64,000 bases of DNA from DATEDA01 sp963820965 (GCA_963820965.1 CAWGCC010000062.1:186001-250000); one strand, 5' to 3'; positions 7,845-18,460 are shown, counted from the first letter of the stretch. Notes: generated from the sequence alone by a model not told the origin. Numbers and translations: made by a program.

Positions 7845-9766
7845 GCCACCGCCTCCCGCAGCTGATCGGCCACCTCGTGGGACGCGACCCGGTCAAGGAA
7901 GATGCGGCACCAAAGCTCCAGATTGAGGAGCGCGAGCAGTCGGTCGGTGCCGTCGATCCGGTTCGCCTGGTGGGCATCGACGAGCCGCCTGATCGGCTCA
8001 TAGCGCAACAGTCCACGCGCCTCGACCGATTCCCGCGAGAGCAGCAGCTCGACGAGCGGAGCGAGCTCCGACTTCAGCCACGCCCCCATCGGGGCCCCGA
8101 ACCCGCGCTTCGAGCGGTACAGGATCTCCTTCGGCAGCACCCCTTCGAGCGCCCGCTTCATCAGGCGCTTGAGCTCTCCCCCGGCAACCTTCACGTGGCC
8201 CGGAACGCGCGCGGCAAGCTCGACCAGCTCGTGGTCGAGGAGCGGCACGCGGCACTCGAGCGATGTCGCCATCGTCATCTTGTCGGTGAGCAGGAGCAGG
8301 TCGTCGGGCAGCTGTGTGAGCGCATCGACGGTGAACATTCGGTTGACGGGATCGTCCCCCGTCGCCTCCTCGAACGCGGCGGCGATCGCGTCGAAGCGAT
8401 GCGGCGGCCCGGCAACGAGCAACTCCCCGGCTTCGCGCGGCCCGAACACCCCGACGTACGCGCGGTAACGCTCCTCGAACGAAAGGTCCGCGGTGCTAAG
8501 GAAGCTCTTGGCGTACCTGGACAGGTTCAGCAGCGCCGAGTGGCGGTCGCTCGGCAGATGGTTCGCCAAAGCGGCCGCGGCGCGTTTCAAGGGCCCCGGC
8601 AAAGCGCCGAGGTACTTCATGTAGTGCTCGCCGAGGTAACGCCGATAGCCGCCGAACAGCTCGTCTCCGCCGACGCCCGAGAGAATCACCGTGACCTCGC
8701 GACGGGCAAACTCCGCCACGAGATAGGTCGTGACGAACGCGCTGTCCGCAATCGGCTCGTCCAGGTGCCAGAGCAGCTTCGGCAGCAGCGCCACGATGTC
8801 GGGGCGCACCAGGATCTCGCGATGATCGGTGTGGAACAGGCCCGCGACCTGGCGCGCGAACGGCAGCTCGTTGTAGAACTGGTCCGCCGCTCCGCCCGAG
8901 AAGCCGATCGAGTAGGTGCGAACCGGCGCGTCGCTGTGCTTCGCCATGAAGGCGAGCACCGCGCTGGAGTCGACCCCGCCCGACAGGAACGCGCCGATCG
9001 GCACGTCGCTCACCATCTGCATCCGGACCGACTCCTCCATGCGGGCGCGAACGCGGTCCGTCCACTCCTCCGCGGACGGGACGGGGTCGACGTCGACCCG
9101 CGGGCGCCAGTACGGCTGGATGCTGACGCCGTTCCGCGTCACCGACATCAGGGAGGCGATCGGCAGCTTGCGAACTCCCTTGAACAGGGAGAGAGGGGCG
9201 GGCACGTAGCCGACCTCGAGATAGGCCCGGAGAGCGGTCGAATCCACCTGGGGCGTGATGCCGGGAACCTCGAGCAGCGCCTTGGCTTCCGACGCGAACG
9301 CGAGTCGCCTGCCGTCGTTCAAGTAGTACAGCGGCTTGATGCCCAGGCGGTCGCGCCCGATCAAGAGTCGGCCTTGTCGCGCGTCCCAGAGCGCGAAGCC
9401 GAACATGCCGTTGAGCCGCTCGACGAATGCGTCGCCGTGCTCGGCGTAGGCGTGCAGAACGACCTCGCTGTCCGAGTGGGTCTTGAACCGGTGGCCGCGC
9501 GCCTCGAGCTCGCTGCGCAGCTCGCGGAAGTTGTAGATCTCGCCGTTGCACACCACCCAGAGGGTCCCGTCGGCATTGCTGATCGGCTGATGCCCGCCGG
9601 CGAGGTCGATGATCGACAGCCGGCGCATGCCGATCGCGCACGGCCCGTCCGCGTGAGCGCCCTCGTCGTCAGGGCCGCGATGGAGCATCACACGACCCAT
9701 CGCCTTCAGCAAGGCGACGTCGACCGCGGCGCCGGAGAAGTTGTAGATACCGTAGATGCCACACAT
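7841..9766 (-). CDS. Asparagine synthase-like glutamine amidotransferase, XrtA-associated (copy 1)
   Basis: A 641-residue protein beginning MCGIYGIYNF, where Cys2 is the N-terminal nucleophile of class II glutamine amidotransferases. Residues about 2-190 form the glutaminase domain (HRGPDDEG, RLSIIDL, NGEIYNF). The rest is an asparagine-synthase domain with the ATP pyrophosphatase loop LSGGVDSSAVLA. It should use glutamine and ATP to amidate a carboxylate. In exosortase A loci such enzymes are thought to amidate uronic acids in the polymer, which fits the dehydrogenase nearby, but that substrate is inferred. The length is normal and the frame intact, in contrast to copy 2 at 11.0-13.0 kb. Confidence 0.9.
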   Translation of the reverse strand: MCGIYGIYNFSGAAVDVALLKAMGRVMLHRGPDDEGAHADGPCAIGMRRLSIIDLAGGHQPISNADGTLWVVCNGEIYNFRELRSELEARGHRFKTHSDSEVVLHAYAEHGDAFVERLNGMFGFALWDARQGRLLIGRDRLGIKPLYYLNDGRRLAFASEAKALLEVPGITPQVDSTALRAYLEVGYVPAPLSLFKGVRKLPIASLMSVTRNGVSIQPYWRPRVDVDPVPSAEEWTDRVRARMEESVRMQMVSDVPIGAFLSGGVDSSAVLAFMAKHSDAPVRTYSIGFSGGAADQFYNELPFARQVAGLFHTDHREILVRPDIVALLPKLLWHLDEPIADSAFVTTYLVAEFARREVTVILSGVGGDELFGGYRRYLGEHYMKYLGALPGPLKRAAAALANHLPSDRHSALLNLSRYAKSFLSTADLSFEERYRAYVGVFGPREAGELLVAGPPHRFDAIAAAFEEATGDDPVNRMFTVDALTQLPDDLLLLTDKMTMATSLECRVPLLDHELVELAARVPGHVKVAGGELKRLMKRALEGVLPKEILYRSKRGFGAPMGAWLKSELAPLVELLLSRESVEARGLLRYEPIRRLVDAHQANRIDGTDRLLALLNLELWCRIFLDRVASHEVADQLREAVA

Positions 9767-9795
9767 GCGGGAAACTCCGGGCGTTGTCAGCTCGG

Positions 9796-11031
9796 TCAGG
9801 AGGCGATCTGCGGCACGGCGTGCGCGGACAGCACCGAGTGATAGATCTCGATGTACCGCTCGACGCTTCGCTGCCAGGTTCGTTCTCGCTCGACGAAGCT
9901 CCGCGCAGTGGACCTGATCCGCGGCCAGGCCGCGCGATCGGAGAGGACTCGCGCCACCGTTTCTGCCAGCTCGCCCGCGTCGCCCGCGGCAAACAAGTAG
10001 CCGGTCTTGCCGTCCTCGATGAGCTCGCGATGCCCCCCGACATCGGACGCGACAAGCAGCCGGCCTTGCGCCATCGCCTCCAGGGGCTTGAGCGGCGTGA
10101 CAATCTCGGTGAGCCGCATCGAGCGTCGGGGATAGACCAGGACGTCGATCAGGTCATAGTAGCGCTGTACCTCGCCATGGGGCACGCGCCCAGCGAAGAC
10201 CACGCGATCCGAGATCCCGAGCGCAACCGCGCGCTGTTTGAGCGACGATTCCTGGGGGCCGCCGCCGACGAGCAGGATTTTCACGTTTGGAACGCGCCGG
10301 AGCACCAGCGGCAACGCATCGAGCACGAGGTCGAGCCCCTCGTAACCGTAGAACGAGCCGAGGAAGCCAAGGACCGTCGCGCCGGCGAGATCGAGCGATC
10401 GCCGGAGCGACTCGTCGGGCTCGCGACCGCTCCTGAATGCCTCGATATCGACGGCGTTCGGAATGACCGTCACCTTTTCGCCCGCAATGCCGCGGGAGAC
10501 GATCTCGCGCCGAAGGCCCTCGCAGATCGTGGTGACGTGCGCCGCCCGACGGAGCGCCCTGGTCTCGAGCCAGCGCGAAGCCCGGTAGCGGGGACTGCCT
10601 TCGCGAGTGGTGCCATGATCGACGGCAGCGTCCTCCCAAAGCGCTCGCAGCTCGTAGATGACGGGGATGCCGAGGCGACGCCCCGCCCGCAGCGCGGGCA
10701 ACGCGTTCAGCACGGGAGAGTGCGCGTGAATGACATCCGGAGCGGCCTTGCGCGCCACTTCCTCGATCCGGCTCGCGGTCGCGGCCATCAGTCGGAGGTG
10801 GCCCACGACGGGGAGCTTGCCGATGCCCGCCTGCTTCATGGGCGTACGGTAGAAGTGCCACCCTTCGATCGTCTCCTCCGCAGCGTCCGTGGCGTAGTGC
10901 TTGGGCGAGGTGAGCTGGACCGTTTCCCAGCCCAGCGCACGCTGCTCGCGCAGGATGGCGAGCGTACGGAAGGTGTATCCGCTGTGTAGCGGGATCGAAT
11001 GATCGAGGACATGGAGGATGCGCAGCGTCAT
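9796..11031 (-). CDS. Glycosyltransferase, PEP-CTERM/exosortase A-associated
   Basis: A 411-residue GT-B glycosyltransferase. The start MTLRILHVLDHSIPLHSGY and the following FRTLAILREQ are typical of the exosortase A-associated subfamily. The donor side has VIPNAVD, GFLGSFYGYEGLDL and TPLKPLEAMAQGRL. The frame is open further upstream, but that extension belongs to the C-terminus of the preceding amidotransferase; the ATG at 11031 overlaps the amidotransferase stop (ATGA) and is taken as the start. The stop is 29 bases before amidotransferase copy 1, so the gene sits between the two amidotransferases. The exact sugar transferred cannot be read. Confidence 0.87.
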   Translation of the reverse strand: MTLRILHVLDHSIPLHSGYTFRTLAILREQRALGWETVQLTSPKHYATDAAEETIEGWHFYRTPMKQAGIGKLPVVGHLRLMAATASRIEEVARKAAPDVIHAHSPVLNALPALRAGRRLGIPVIYELRALWEDAAVDHGTTREGSPRYRASRWLETRALRRAAHVTTICEGLRREIVSRGIAGEKVTVIPNAVDIEAFRSGREPDESLRRSLDLAGATVLGFLGSFYGYEGLDLVLDALPLVLRRVPNVKILLVGGGPQESSLKQRAVALGISDRVVFAGRVPHGEVQRYYDLIDVLVYPRRSMRLTEIVTPLKPLEAMAQGRLLVASDVGGHRELIEDGKTGYLFAAGDAGELAETVARVLSDRAAWPRIRSTARSFVERERTWQRSVERYIEIYHSVLSAHAVPQIAS

Positions 11032-12963
11032 ACGGCCGCCAGGAGCTGTCCGGTGCGCGACTGCTGGCCCGTGACACAGCGCAAGAACGCCTCGAACATC
11101 AGCAATGCCCACAGCGGCGCACTGTAGTCGCGCACGTCCGGACTGGTGAGCATCGACGAGATGGCGCAGGTAGGTCGGGTTGAACAGCCCGGTCTCAGCG
11201 AGGCGCCGGACCGAGCACCGCCTCGCGCACGCGGTCGCGCAGCGGCCCGCGGAACCAGCCCGCGAGCGGCACCGCAAAGCCCATCTTCGGCCGGTAGAGC
11301 ACCTCGTCGGGAAGATGCGCCTCCATCGCTTTCTTGAAGAGGTACTTGCCCTCCCGGCCGCGCACCTTGAGCGCCGACGGGAGCGTCGCCAGCCACTCGA
11401 CCAGGGGGTGATCCATCAGCGGCTCGCGCACCTCGAGCGAATGCGCCATGCTGGCCCGGTCGACCTTGGTGTTGATGTCGCCGACAAGATAGGTCTTCAG
11501 ATCGAGGTACTGAATGAGCGCCAGCGGGTCGTCGTGGTTGGCTCGCATCGCGTGCCGGTAGAACACTTCGATCGCGGAGTAGCCGGCGAGCTTGGCCTTG
11601 AAGGCATTGCTGAAGAGCTGGCGGCGCATCCCGTCGCGGAGGATGGATACACCGTTGAAGTAGGCCTCGACCGAGCTGCGCGCCAGCGCCTCGAACGTCG
11701 TCTTGGCGCGAAATACGCGCGGCGCCCAGTCGGCCTTGGGATACACCCTGCCGAGCAGGCCGAAGACCGACCGCCGAATCGACAAGCGGGAGCGAGGCAC
11801 GCAGGCGCTCCTCGAGCATGTGCAGCCGGTAGCGGCGATAGCCAGCGAAGGTCTCGTCGCCCCCGTCGCCCGACAACGCCACGGTCACGTGCGTGCGGGC
11901 GAGCTGGCACACGCGGTACGTCGGAATCGCAGAGCTGTCGGCATAGGGCTCGTCGTACAGTCGCGCCAGCACGTCGATGAGGTCGAAGTCGTCGCTCTCG
12001 ACGCGGTCGACGAAATGCCGGGTGCGATAGCGTCCGCGACCATCTCCGCGTACTTCGACTCGTCGAACGCCGGGTCGCTGAACGAGATCGAGCAGGTGTT
12101 GACCGGTTCTCCCGAGAGCCCCGCCATCATCGTGACGACGGCGCTCGAGTCGACGCCGCCGGAGAGAAATGCGCCGAGCGGGACTTCCGAGATCAGCCGC
12201 AGCTTCACTGCCTCGCGAAGCCGGGCGACGAGCTCTTCGCAGGCCGCGGCTTCGTCGATGCGGCTGTCGAGCGTGAAGCTCACGTCCCAGTACTCGACGC
12301 GGCTCGCGCGGAGGGCTGCCTCGCTTCACCGTAAGGGTATGCGCGGGAGGCAGCTTCTTCGCGCCCGCGAAGATCGTGCGCGGCTCGGGCACGTAGCCGA
12401 GCGCGAAGTACTCCTCGATTGCATACGGGTCGAAGTTGCGCGCAAGGCCGCCGTGCGCGAGCAGCGCCTTGAGCTCCGAAGCCGAAGATGAAGGTCCCGT
12501 CGTCGAGCAGCGCGTAGTAGAGCGGCTTCACGCCCAGGCGATCGCGCGCGAGGAATAGCGTTTCGTTCCCGCTGTCCCAGAGTGCGAAGGCGAACATGCC
12601 GCGAAAGCGCTTCACGCAGTCGGGCCCCCACGCCTCCCAGGCATGGACGATTACCTCGGTGTCGCTCTTCGTCCGGAAGGTGTGCCCGAGCCCGGTCAGC
12701 TCCGGAATGAGCGACTGGAAGTTGTAGATCTCGCCGTTGAACACGACGCAGACGCTCCCGTCCTCGTTGTAGAGCGGTTGCTGCCCGGTCGAGAGATCGA
12801 TGATCGAGAGACGACGGTGGCCCGAGACCGAGCGCCCGGCTCGAAATGGAGACCGCACTCGTCGGGGCCGCGGTGATGCTGCGTTTCGTTCATGCGCTCG
12901 ACCAGATCGCGCGGAATTCCCCGCCTTCCGATCGTGTCGAAGCACACCTACGATGCCACACAT
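11028..12963 (-). CDS. Asparagine synthase-like amidotransferase, copy 2 (at least eight frame breaks)
   Basis: The minus strand encodes a second amidotransferase of about 640 residues, but the frame changes near 12940, 12835, 12485, 12300, 12025, 11790, 11200 and 11130. Joined across the breaks it starts MCGIVGVL (nucleophile Cys2) and contains HHRGPDECGL, SGHRRLSIIDL, NGEIYNF, the ATP loop FLSGGVDSSAVVT, LSGDGGDETFAGYRR and LYRPKMGFAVPL, ending near GQLLAAV. Every segment is well conserved and stops appear only just after a break, so the gene is probably intact in the organism and damaged by sequence errors; real decay is the alternative. The role should resemble copy 1. It follows the glycosyltransferase gene at 12.997 kb by 33 bases. 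Confidence 0.8.
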
Positions 12964-12996
12964 CTTCGATCGCTCCCGAAAAGTCGTCGCTGGGCG

Positions 12997-14193
12997 TCAC
13001 GCCGCCCCGAGCGTGCCGGCCGCCGTGGCATGACCCTCGAGCAGCTCGAGGTACAGCCGCTCGTAGTCGGCTGCCATGCGGTCCAGGCTGAAGTGGCGCT
13101 CGACCCGGTTCCGGCCGGCCTTGCCGTGCCGCCGAGCCTCGGGAGGATTGCGGAAATAGGCGAGGATCGACTCCGCGAGCGCGCCGCTGTCAGCCGCCGG
13201 GACCAGTCGGCCCGTCAGGTCGCTTTCGACAAGCTCCGGATTTCCGCCAACGCTCGTGGCGACGATCGGCAGCCCGCTCGCCATCGCTTCGAGGATCGTG
13301 TTCGAGATACCCTCCGCGAGCGACGGCAGCGCGAAGCAATCCAGTCCGCGCATGATCTGCGGCACATCGAAGCGCTCACCCGGCAACCACGCGAGCTCGC
13401 TCGCGCCCGCCTGGTCGAGAATCGCGGCGACGCGCTCCCGTAGCGGTCCGTCTCCGATCATGACGAGACGCAATTGCTTGCGCGCCCGAGGGTCGAGTTG
13501 CAACGCACGGATGAACGCCTGGGCGAGGCTCGTCTGGGCCTTCACCTCCGCCATCCGACCAACGGTGCCGACGATCCACAGGCTCGCGTCGTTGAACGGG
13601 CACCCTGCGATCGGCTCGCGGCCGGGCGCCGCGGGCCGGAATCGCAGCAGTGTCGACGCCGTTATAGATCTGGGCGATCTTCGCGCTCCGGAATACCGAC
13701 GCGACGCGCCAGGTACGACTCGATATGGCGCGAGAGCGCAACGTAATGGTGCACGAACGGGCGGTACAGCCGTCCGCACGAGCCGATAGCGCTCATTGTC
13801 CCCGGAGGTGTCACCCACGTCCCAGCCGTGCTCGCCGTGAATACGCACCGGCACGCTGGCCATCCACGCCGGCACTTGCGCTTCGAGCGCCGCCAGGTTG
13901 CGGGTGTGGATGATCGCAGGCCGCTGCTCGCGGAGCAATCCGCCAGACGCGCGGATAGCGCTTGACCAGATGCCCGGAACGCTTGTTCAAGCGCGAGGTA
14001 GAGGACGTCGGCCCGCTCGATCCGGCGGGAGAAGAATTCCTCGGAGACATCGGTCACGGCGAGGATCGCGTGCCGCCAACGTTCCGCGGGGAGACGGTTG
14101 ATGAGGTTCGACGACGCCGTTCTCCAGACCGCCCACCGCCAACCGGTGGACGACGTGGAGAACGAGCTGCTGCCCCCTCGCCTTGTGCGCCAA
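12997..14193 (-). CDS. Glycosyltransferase, second PEP-CTERM/EpsH1-associated sugar transferase (frame breaks)
   Basis: A GT-B glycosyltransferase read in several frames. A TTG at 14193 after GGAAGGA gives LVLHVVHRLAVGGLENGVV, then NLINRLPAERWRHAILAV, LNKRSGHLVKRY, IIHTRNLAALEAQVPAW, RPFVHHYVALSRHIESYL, IAQIYNGVDT, and finally one long frame with IVGTVGRMAEVKAQTSL, MIGDGPLR and SLAEGISNTILEAM. The pieces follow the order of the second exosortase-associated sugar transferase. At least six shifts lie between 14110 and 13640, while the last 640 bases read cleanly. The conserved pieces argue for sequence errors. The start codon is tentative, because no ATG fits. Confidence 0.75.
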
Positions 14194-14317
14194 TTCCTTC
14201 CCCCTAGACCGCGGTCAAAGGATCATCGCCCGCCGGGCGCATTGCATGCTGCCGGGAAGTTCGCGAAGGACCTAAGCCTTGGGATGGCGCCGGAGCGAAT
14301 CTCATGCCAACACCATC

Positions 14318-15393
14318 TCAACCGAGGTTCCGAACGATGAAGGGCCCGAGCCAGTTCGCGATCGCGACCGGTAGCCGTCGCCAGATCGCGATGAGCGCGC
14401 GGTACTTCGGATTGAGTGGGTTGTTCTCCGGGACCCTGTCGCCGCGAATAAGCACGTACTCGTAGCTGAGAGGCTCCGGTGCGAACCCCCAGTTCTTCTT
14501 GAAGTCGAACGAGCCCGTCCCCCGCTTGCTGCGTCCGTAGTCGAAGATCCGATAGCCGCGCTCGCAGGCGCGCCGCATCAGTTCCCAGTACTTGAAGTCG
14601 TTCCCGGCCAGCTCGCGGGCATCGACCCGGTCCCCCGCGTAGTACGGCAGCACCTCGTCGCGAAAGTAGAACGACGAACACGCTCGACACCGCTACGCCG
14701 CTCTGGTCAAGCACGGTGAGCACCTCGGCGTCGCGGCCGAAGACGCGCTGCAGTTCCTCGAAGTACCGCTTCGGCAGCGGCGGGGTGCCATGCCGATGCA
14801 CGTTGTCCGCGTACAGCGTCGAAGAACCGTTCGATGGAGTCGTCGATCTCGCTTCGCAACCCGTTCTTGATGCCCTTGCGCACCATCGCGCGCTGCTTGC
14901 GCGGGATGGCGAGCATGTTCGCCTCGACGTCGGGGTCGATCTCCTTGCGGAACGTGACGTACAGCTCCTGTCGGGGCCACGCCGTCTCGCGCACCGTGCG
15001 GTTGCGGAACTCGAGATGATCCACCGCAAGTCCCCTGGCAATCTCCCGCGCCGCCGCGTGGAGCACCGGCACCGCGGCAGGGTCGGTGGACGCTACGCCG
15101 CCGTAGACGCAGAATGGCAGGGAGACGAGCGCGTGGCCGAAGAACAGGCTCTTGACTTCTGCCAGCGGGAGCACGCCGACGATGCTCGCATCGCGCTCCG
15201 CGAGAAGATAGAAAGTGCGGTGGCCGAAGAGCCCTTCGACGATTTCCTTCCAACCTGCTCGGTGGAAAAAGGTCGCTTCCGGGCAGCGTTCGACGAACGC
15301 ATCCCAGCGTTGCAGGTCCTCGCCCGTCGCCACTCGAGCGTTCAGCCCGACACTCGACCGCGCGACCGCGAGCTCGGCGGCGCTGACGTTCAC
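14318..15393 (-). CDS. FemAB/GNAT-like protein, XrtA/PEP-CTERM-associated (two frame breaks)
   Basis: A GTG at 15393 preceded by a perfect AGGAGGT starts a protein of about 358 residues of the FemAB-like acyltransferase family found in exosortase A loci. Segments in order are CPEATFFHRAGWKEIV, SLPFCVYGGVA, HLEFRNRTV, RKQRAMVRKGIKNGL, then after a shift near 14825 PPLPKRYFEELQRVF and after a shift near 14665 ELAGNDFKYWELMRRA and DYGRSKRGTGSFDFKKNW. At the second shift one extra G appears to have been inserted outside any homopolymer. FemAB relatives transfer amino acids from aminoacyl-tRNA; the acceptor in these loci is not established. The start overlaps the stop of the deacetylase (GTGA). 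Confidence 0.8.
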
Positions 15394-16249
15394 GCTACCT
15401 CCTGCAGGAAGATGCGGTCGATGCGATCCCAACGAAAATCGTCCAGCAATCGACGGAGCCTGTGCTCGGTCTGGTGGAGGTTCAGGTAGTGGCGGAAGCG
15501 GGTCTTCGCGTCGACGCCAGGCACGCGCGGCTGGCCGGGATCGAGTTCCCACGGATGGAAATAGAAGATGGCTGGCCGGCCGTCAACCTCGTTCACCCGC
15601 CGGATGAGCCAGCGTGACACCGAATACGGCATCAGCCGGAAATATCCACCACCGCCCGCCGGCCAGTTGCGCTCGAACAAGCGGGCAGTGGTGATCGGAA
15701 CCTCGAGCAGGTCGCTGCGAGACCAGAACGGGAAGCGCGGGCGTCAGGGACGCCGTAGTGGTCGTGGCGAATCGGATAAACGCTCGAGCTGTAGTGGTAG
15801 CCGGCCTGTGCGAGGCAGTCGTGCGCCCACGCATCCTCGGGTCGATCGAGAAGCTCGGAGCGCGATAGCCTTTGACCTCGGTGCCGGCAATATCCTCGAG
15901 GATCGTCTTCGCGAGCACGAATGTCGGCAAGGAATCCCTCGGGCGTTGATTCAGTCGCACGGCCGTGCGCATAGCCGTGGCTTGCGATCTCGTGACCCTG
16001 CTCCGCGATTCGTCGGACCAGTTGCGGAAAGCGCTCTGCGACCCAGCCGAGCGTAAAGAATGTCGCGTGTGCCCCGGCCTCGTCGAGGAGCTGCAGAATG
16101 AGATCGACGTTCCGCTCGACGCGGCAGGGGGTTTCATCCCATTTCGATTGCGGAATGTACTGCGAAAGCGCCGAGACCTGGAAGTAGTCTTCGACGTCGA
16201 CGGTCAGCGCATTGACGACGAGACGACGGGCCTTGACCGGCACCCTCAT
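15390..16249 (-). CDS. Polysaccharide deacetylase, PEP-CTERM-locus subfamily (three frame breaks)
   Basis: A NodB-type deacetylase of about 286 residues starting at the ATG at 16249, which overlaps the stop of the epimerase. It begins with NALTVDVEDYFQVSAL, where the DVEDYFQV form is characteristic of the PEP-CTERM-locus subfamily, and continues with ATFFTLGWVAERFP and EIASHGYAHGRAT (metal histidines). After breaks near 15935, 15850 and 15735 come EVKGYRAPSFSI, GYHYSSSVYPIRHDHYG, GGGGYFRLMPYS and IFYFHPWELDP. The order and conservation of all motifs support an intact gene with sequence errors. It probably deacetylates the exopolysaccharide or its precursor. It is distinct from the deacetylase at 1.4-2.4 kb. 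Confidence 0.82.
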
Positions 16250-17420
16250 CGATCAACCTTGACGCTCGCCCGCCGGCTCTCGAGCCAGCCGGCGAAATGC
16301 TCCGCCATGCGCGGTCCGGCATGCCCGTCCCAGAGCTCCGGGACGCGGCCGCGTTTGCCGCCACCGGAGAGAATCTCCTCGACGAGGCTCATCGCTAGCG
16401 CGCGATCCCGACCAATGATCGTGTTCGTGCCTTCTTCGACCGTGATCGGGCGCTCGGTGTTCTCGCGGATCGTCAGACAGGGGACCCCGAGCGCCGTCGT
16501 CTCTTCCTGGATGCCGCCGGAGTCGGTGAGCACGACCGCGGCGTTGGCCATGAGGCCAAGCGTCTCGAGGTACCCCTGTGGCGGAAGGACCGCGGCCCGG
16601 ATCGTCGCGATGAATGACTCCGAGCGCGAAACTTTCAACGCTTTGCCGGGTGCGCGGGTGAAGCGCCCACACGAGCGGCAACCGCCCGCTGACGGCGCGC
16701 AGCAGCTCCAGCGACTCGGCGAGCGCCTCGGGGGTGTCCACGTTCGACGGACGGTGCAGCGTGACGAAGCCGAACGCGGAGGAGGCGTCGCGAACCAGCG
16801 CCCGGTCGGCGCCCGCACGCCGGAGAAGTTTCGGCGGGCGGGACGGCGCGCGGCAGGTTCGCGCGCAACGAGTCGATCATGACGTTGCCGACGAACCGGA
16901 CGCGCTCGGCCGCGATGCCCTCGCGAGCGAGATTGGCCGCGGCCGATCGCTCGGTCGTGTAGAGGAGGTCGGCGATCTGGTCGGTCAGGAGGCGGTTCAC
17001 CTCTTCGGGCATCGTGCGGTCGAAGCTGCGCAAGCCTGCTTCGACATGGACCACCGGTACGCCCTTCTTTGCCGCGACGAGGCTGCACGCAAGAGTTGAA
17101 TTGACGTCGCCGACAACGATCACCGCGCAGGGCTGATACTGGTCAAGAATAGGCTCGAACCGTCGCATGATCTCCGCGGTCTGTACGGCATGCGTGCCCG
17201 ACCCCACCTCGAGGTTCAGGTCGGGCGCCGGCAGCCGCAGATCGACGAATAGCCGGTCGCTCATCGAGGCGTCGTAGTGCTGTCCGGTATGCACGAGCAC
17301 CGCACGCGGCAGGCCGGGGTTGCGCGCGAAGGCCGCGAGCAGGGGCGCCATCTTCATGAAGTTCGGTCGCGCGCCCACCACGCAAAGAATCGGACCGATC
17401 ATCGCCGGGTTCGCTCCCAT
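16246..17420 (-). CDS. wecB: UDP-N-acetylglucosamine 2-epimerase, non-hydrolysing (two frame breaks)
   Basis: Makes UDP-ManNAc from UDP-GlcNAc. The first frame gives VVGARPNFMKMAPLL, VHTGQHYDASMSD, VVGDVNSTLA and VHVEAGLRSFDRTMPEE, where the acidic residues and HVEAGLRS are active-site signatures. A break near 16830 moves to FVTLHRPSNVDTPEAL and WALHPRT, and a second near 16650 to VLTDSGGIQEETTALGVPCL and RENTERP. All expected motifs are present, so sequence error is likelier than decay. The ATG at 17420 overlaps the stop of the ATPase gene; an ATG at 17402 is the alternative start. UDP-ManNAc could feed the polymer directly or after oxidation. Confidence 0.88.
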
Positions 17421-18451
17421 CAGCCCCTCCGCGAGGAGCGGCCCTGCTGCTCGCGCTCGATCAGCGTGTGGAGCAGACTCACGGTCGTATGCAGAAGCCG
17501 CTCCAGACGGGCGACCCGGTCCTCGAGCTTCGCCAAGTCGCCATCAGAGCCCCGCATCTGGCCGACGGGCACCGGAAGCCCTGCGGTCTGTCTCGTGGCC
17601 TGCGTGACCGATGCGAGCGGAGAGATGACGGTTTCGGGGCCGAGCTCGTTGCGTATCTCGTTTGCCACGGCCCTCACGTCGCCCGCCGCAATGGCGTGCT
17701 TTTCCGCCAGATAGCCCGCCAGCATCAGGCGGTTGCAGACGAGGTTGATCCGCCTGGGGATGCCTCCCGATGCGGCGTGGATCGCGTCGAACGTCTCCGG
17801 CTCGAATCTGGGATTGCCCGACCAACCGACGTGCTTCAGGCGATGCTCGATGTACGCCTGCGTCTCGGCCTGGTCGAGGGGCCCGAGATGGTAGGAGGCG
17901 ATGACACGCTGCCGAAGCTGCTGCAACTGGCCGCCGTGGAGCACGTGTCGCAGCTCGGGCTGACCGATCAGAAAGCTTTGGAGCAGCGCGCGGTTCTCGA
18001 GCTGGAAGTTCGACAGCATCCGCAACTCTTCGACAGCGCGTGCAGTCAGATTCTGCGCCTCGTCGACGATCAGGAGCGCCCGCCGGCGCTGCGGCACGAG
18101 GCCGACCAGGAATGCTTCGATGTTCCCGAGCAGCTGCGCCTTGTCGGCAGCGCGGGCGGGAACGCCGAAGGCGGCCGCAACCGATCTCAGCAGGTCCTCG
18201 GCGTCGAGCTGGGTTGTGACGATCTGGGCGGCGACTACCTTCCTCTGATCGAGTCGCTTGAGTAGGCTGCGGACCAGCGTGGTCTTACCGGCGCCGACAT
18301 CGCCGGTTACCACGATAAAGCCCTCGCCCTGGTACAGACCGTATTGCAGATACGCGTAGGCGCGGGCGTGTCCCCGGCTCGCGAAGAAGAACTCGGGGTC
18401 CGGATTCAGCTGAAAGGGCTTTCCCGTCAGCCCGTAGAACGGCTCGTACAT
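17420..18451 (-). CDS. Secretion AAA ATPase, PEP-CTERM-locus subfamily (ExeA-like)
   Basis: A 343-residue AAA+ ATPase starting MYEPFYGLTGKPFQLNPDPE. The Walker A motif GDVGAGKTT lies at about residues 51-59 and the Walker B motif LLIVDEAQN at about 127-135. FFFASRGHARAYAYL and GGIPRRINLVCNR are typical of the ExeA/GspA-like ATPases found in exosortase A loci. The C-terminal 50 residues carry a predicted coiled coil (LAKLEDRVARLERLL). It probably works at the cytoplasmic face of the inner membrane in export or assembly; the precise role is unknown for the family. It lies between the beta-barrel protein gene and the epimerase, whose start overlaps its stop. Confidence 0.87.
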   Translation of the reverse strand: MYEPFYGLTGKPFQLNPDPEFFFASRGHARAYAYLQYGLYQGEGFIVVTGDVGAGKTTLVRSLLKRLDQRKVVAAQIVTTQLDAEDLLRSVAAAFGVPARAADKAQLLGNIEAFLVGLVPQRRRALLIVDEAQNLTARAVEELRMLSNFQLENRALLQSFLIGQPELRHVLHGGQLQQLRQRVIASYHLGPLDQAETQAYIEHRLKHVGWSGNPRFEPETFDAIHAASGGIPRRINLVCNRLMLAGYLAEKHAIAAGDVRAVANEIRNELGPETVISPLASVTQATRQTAGLPVPVGQMRGSDGDLAKLEDRVARLERLLHTTVSLLHTLIEREQQGRSSRRG

Positions 18452-18460
18452 ATGCGCGGC

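Noticed and set aside
7877..9841. Plus-strand open frame of 654 codons antisense to amidotransferase 1
   Set aside because: Shadow frame; no recognisable domain, while the minus strand has all amidotransferase motifs.
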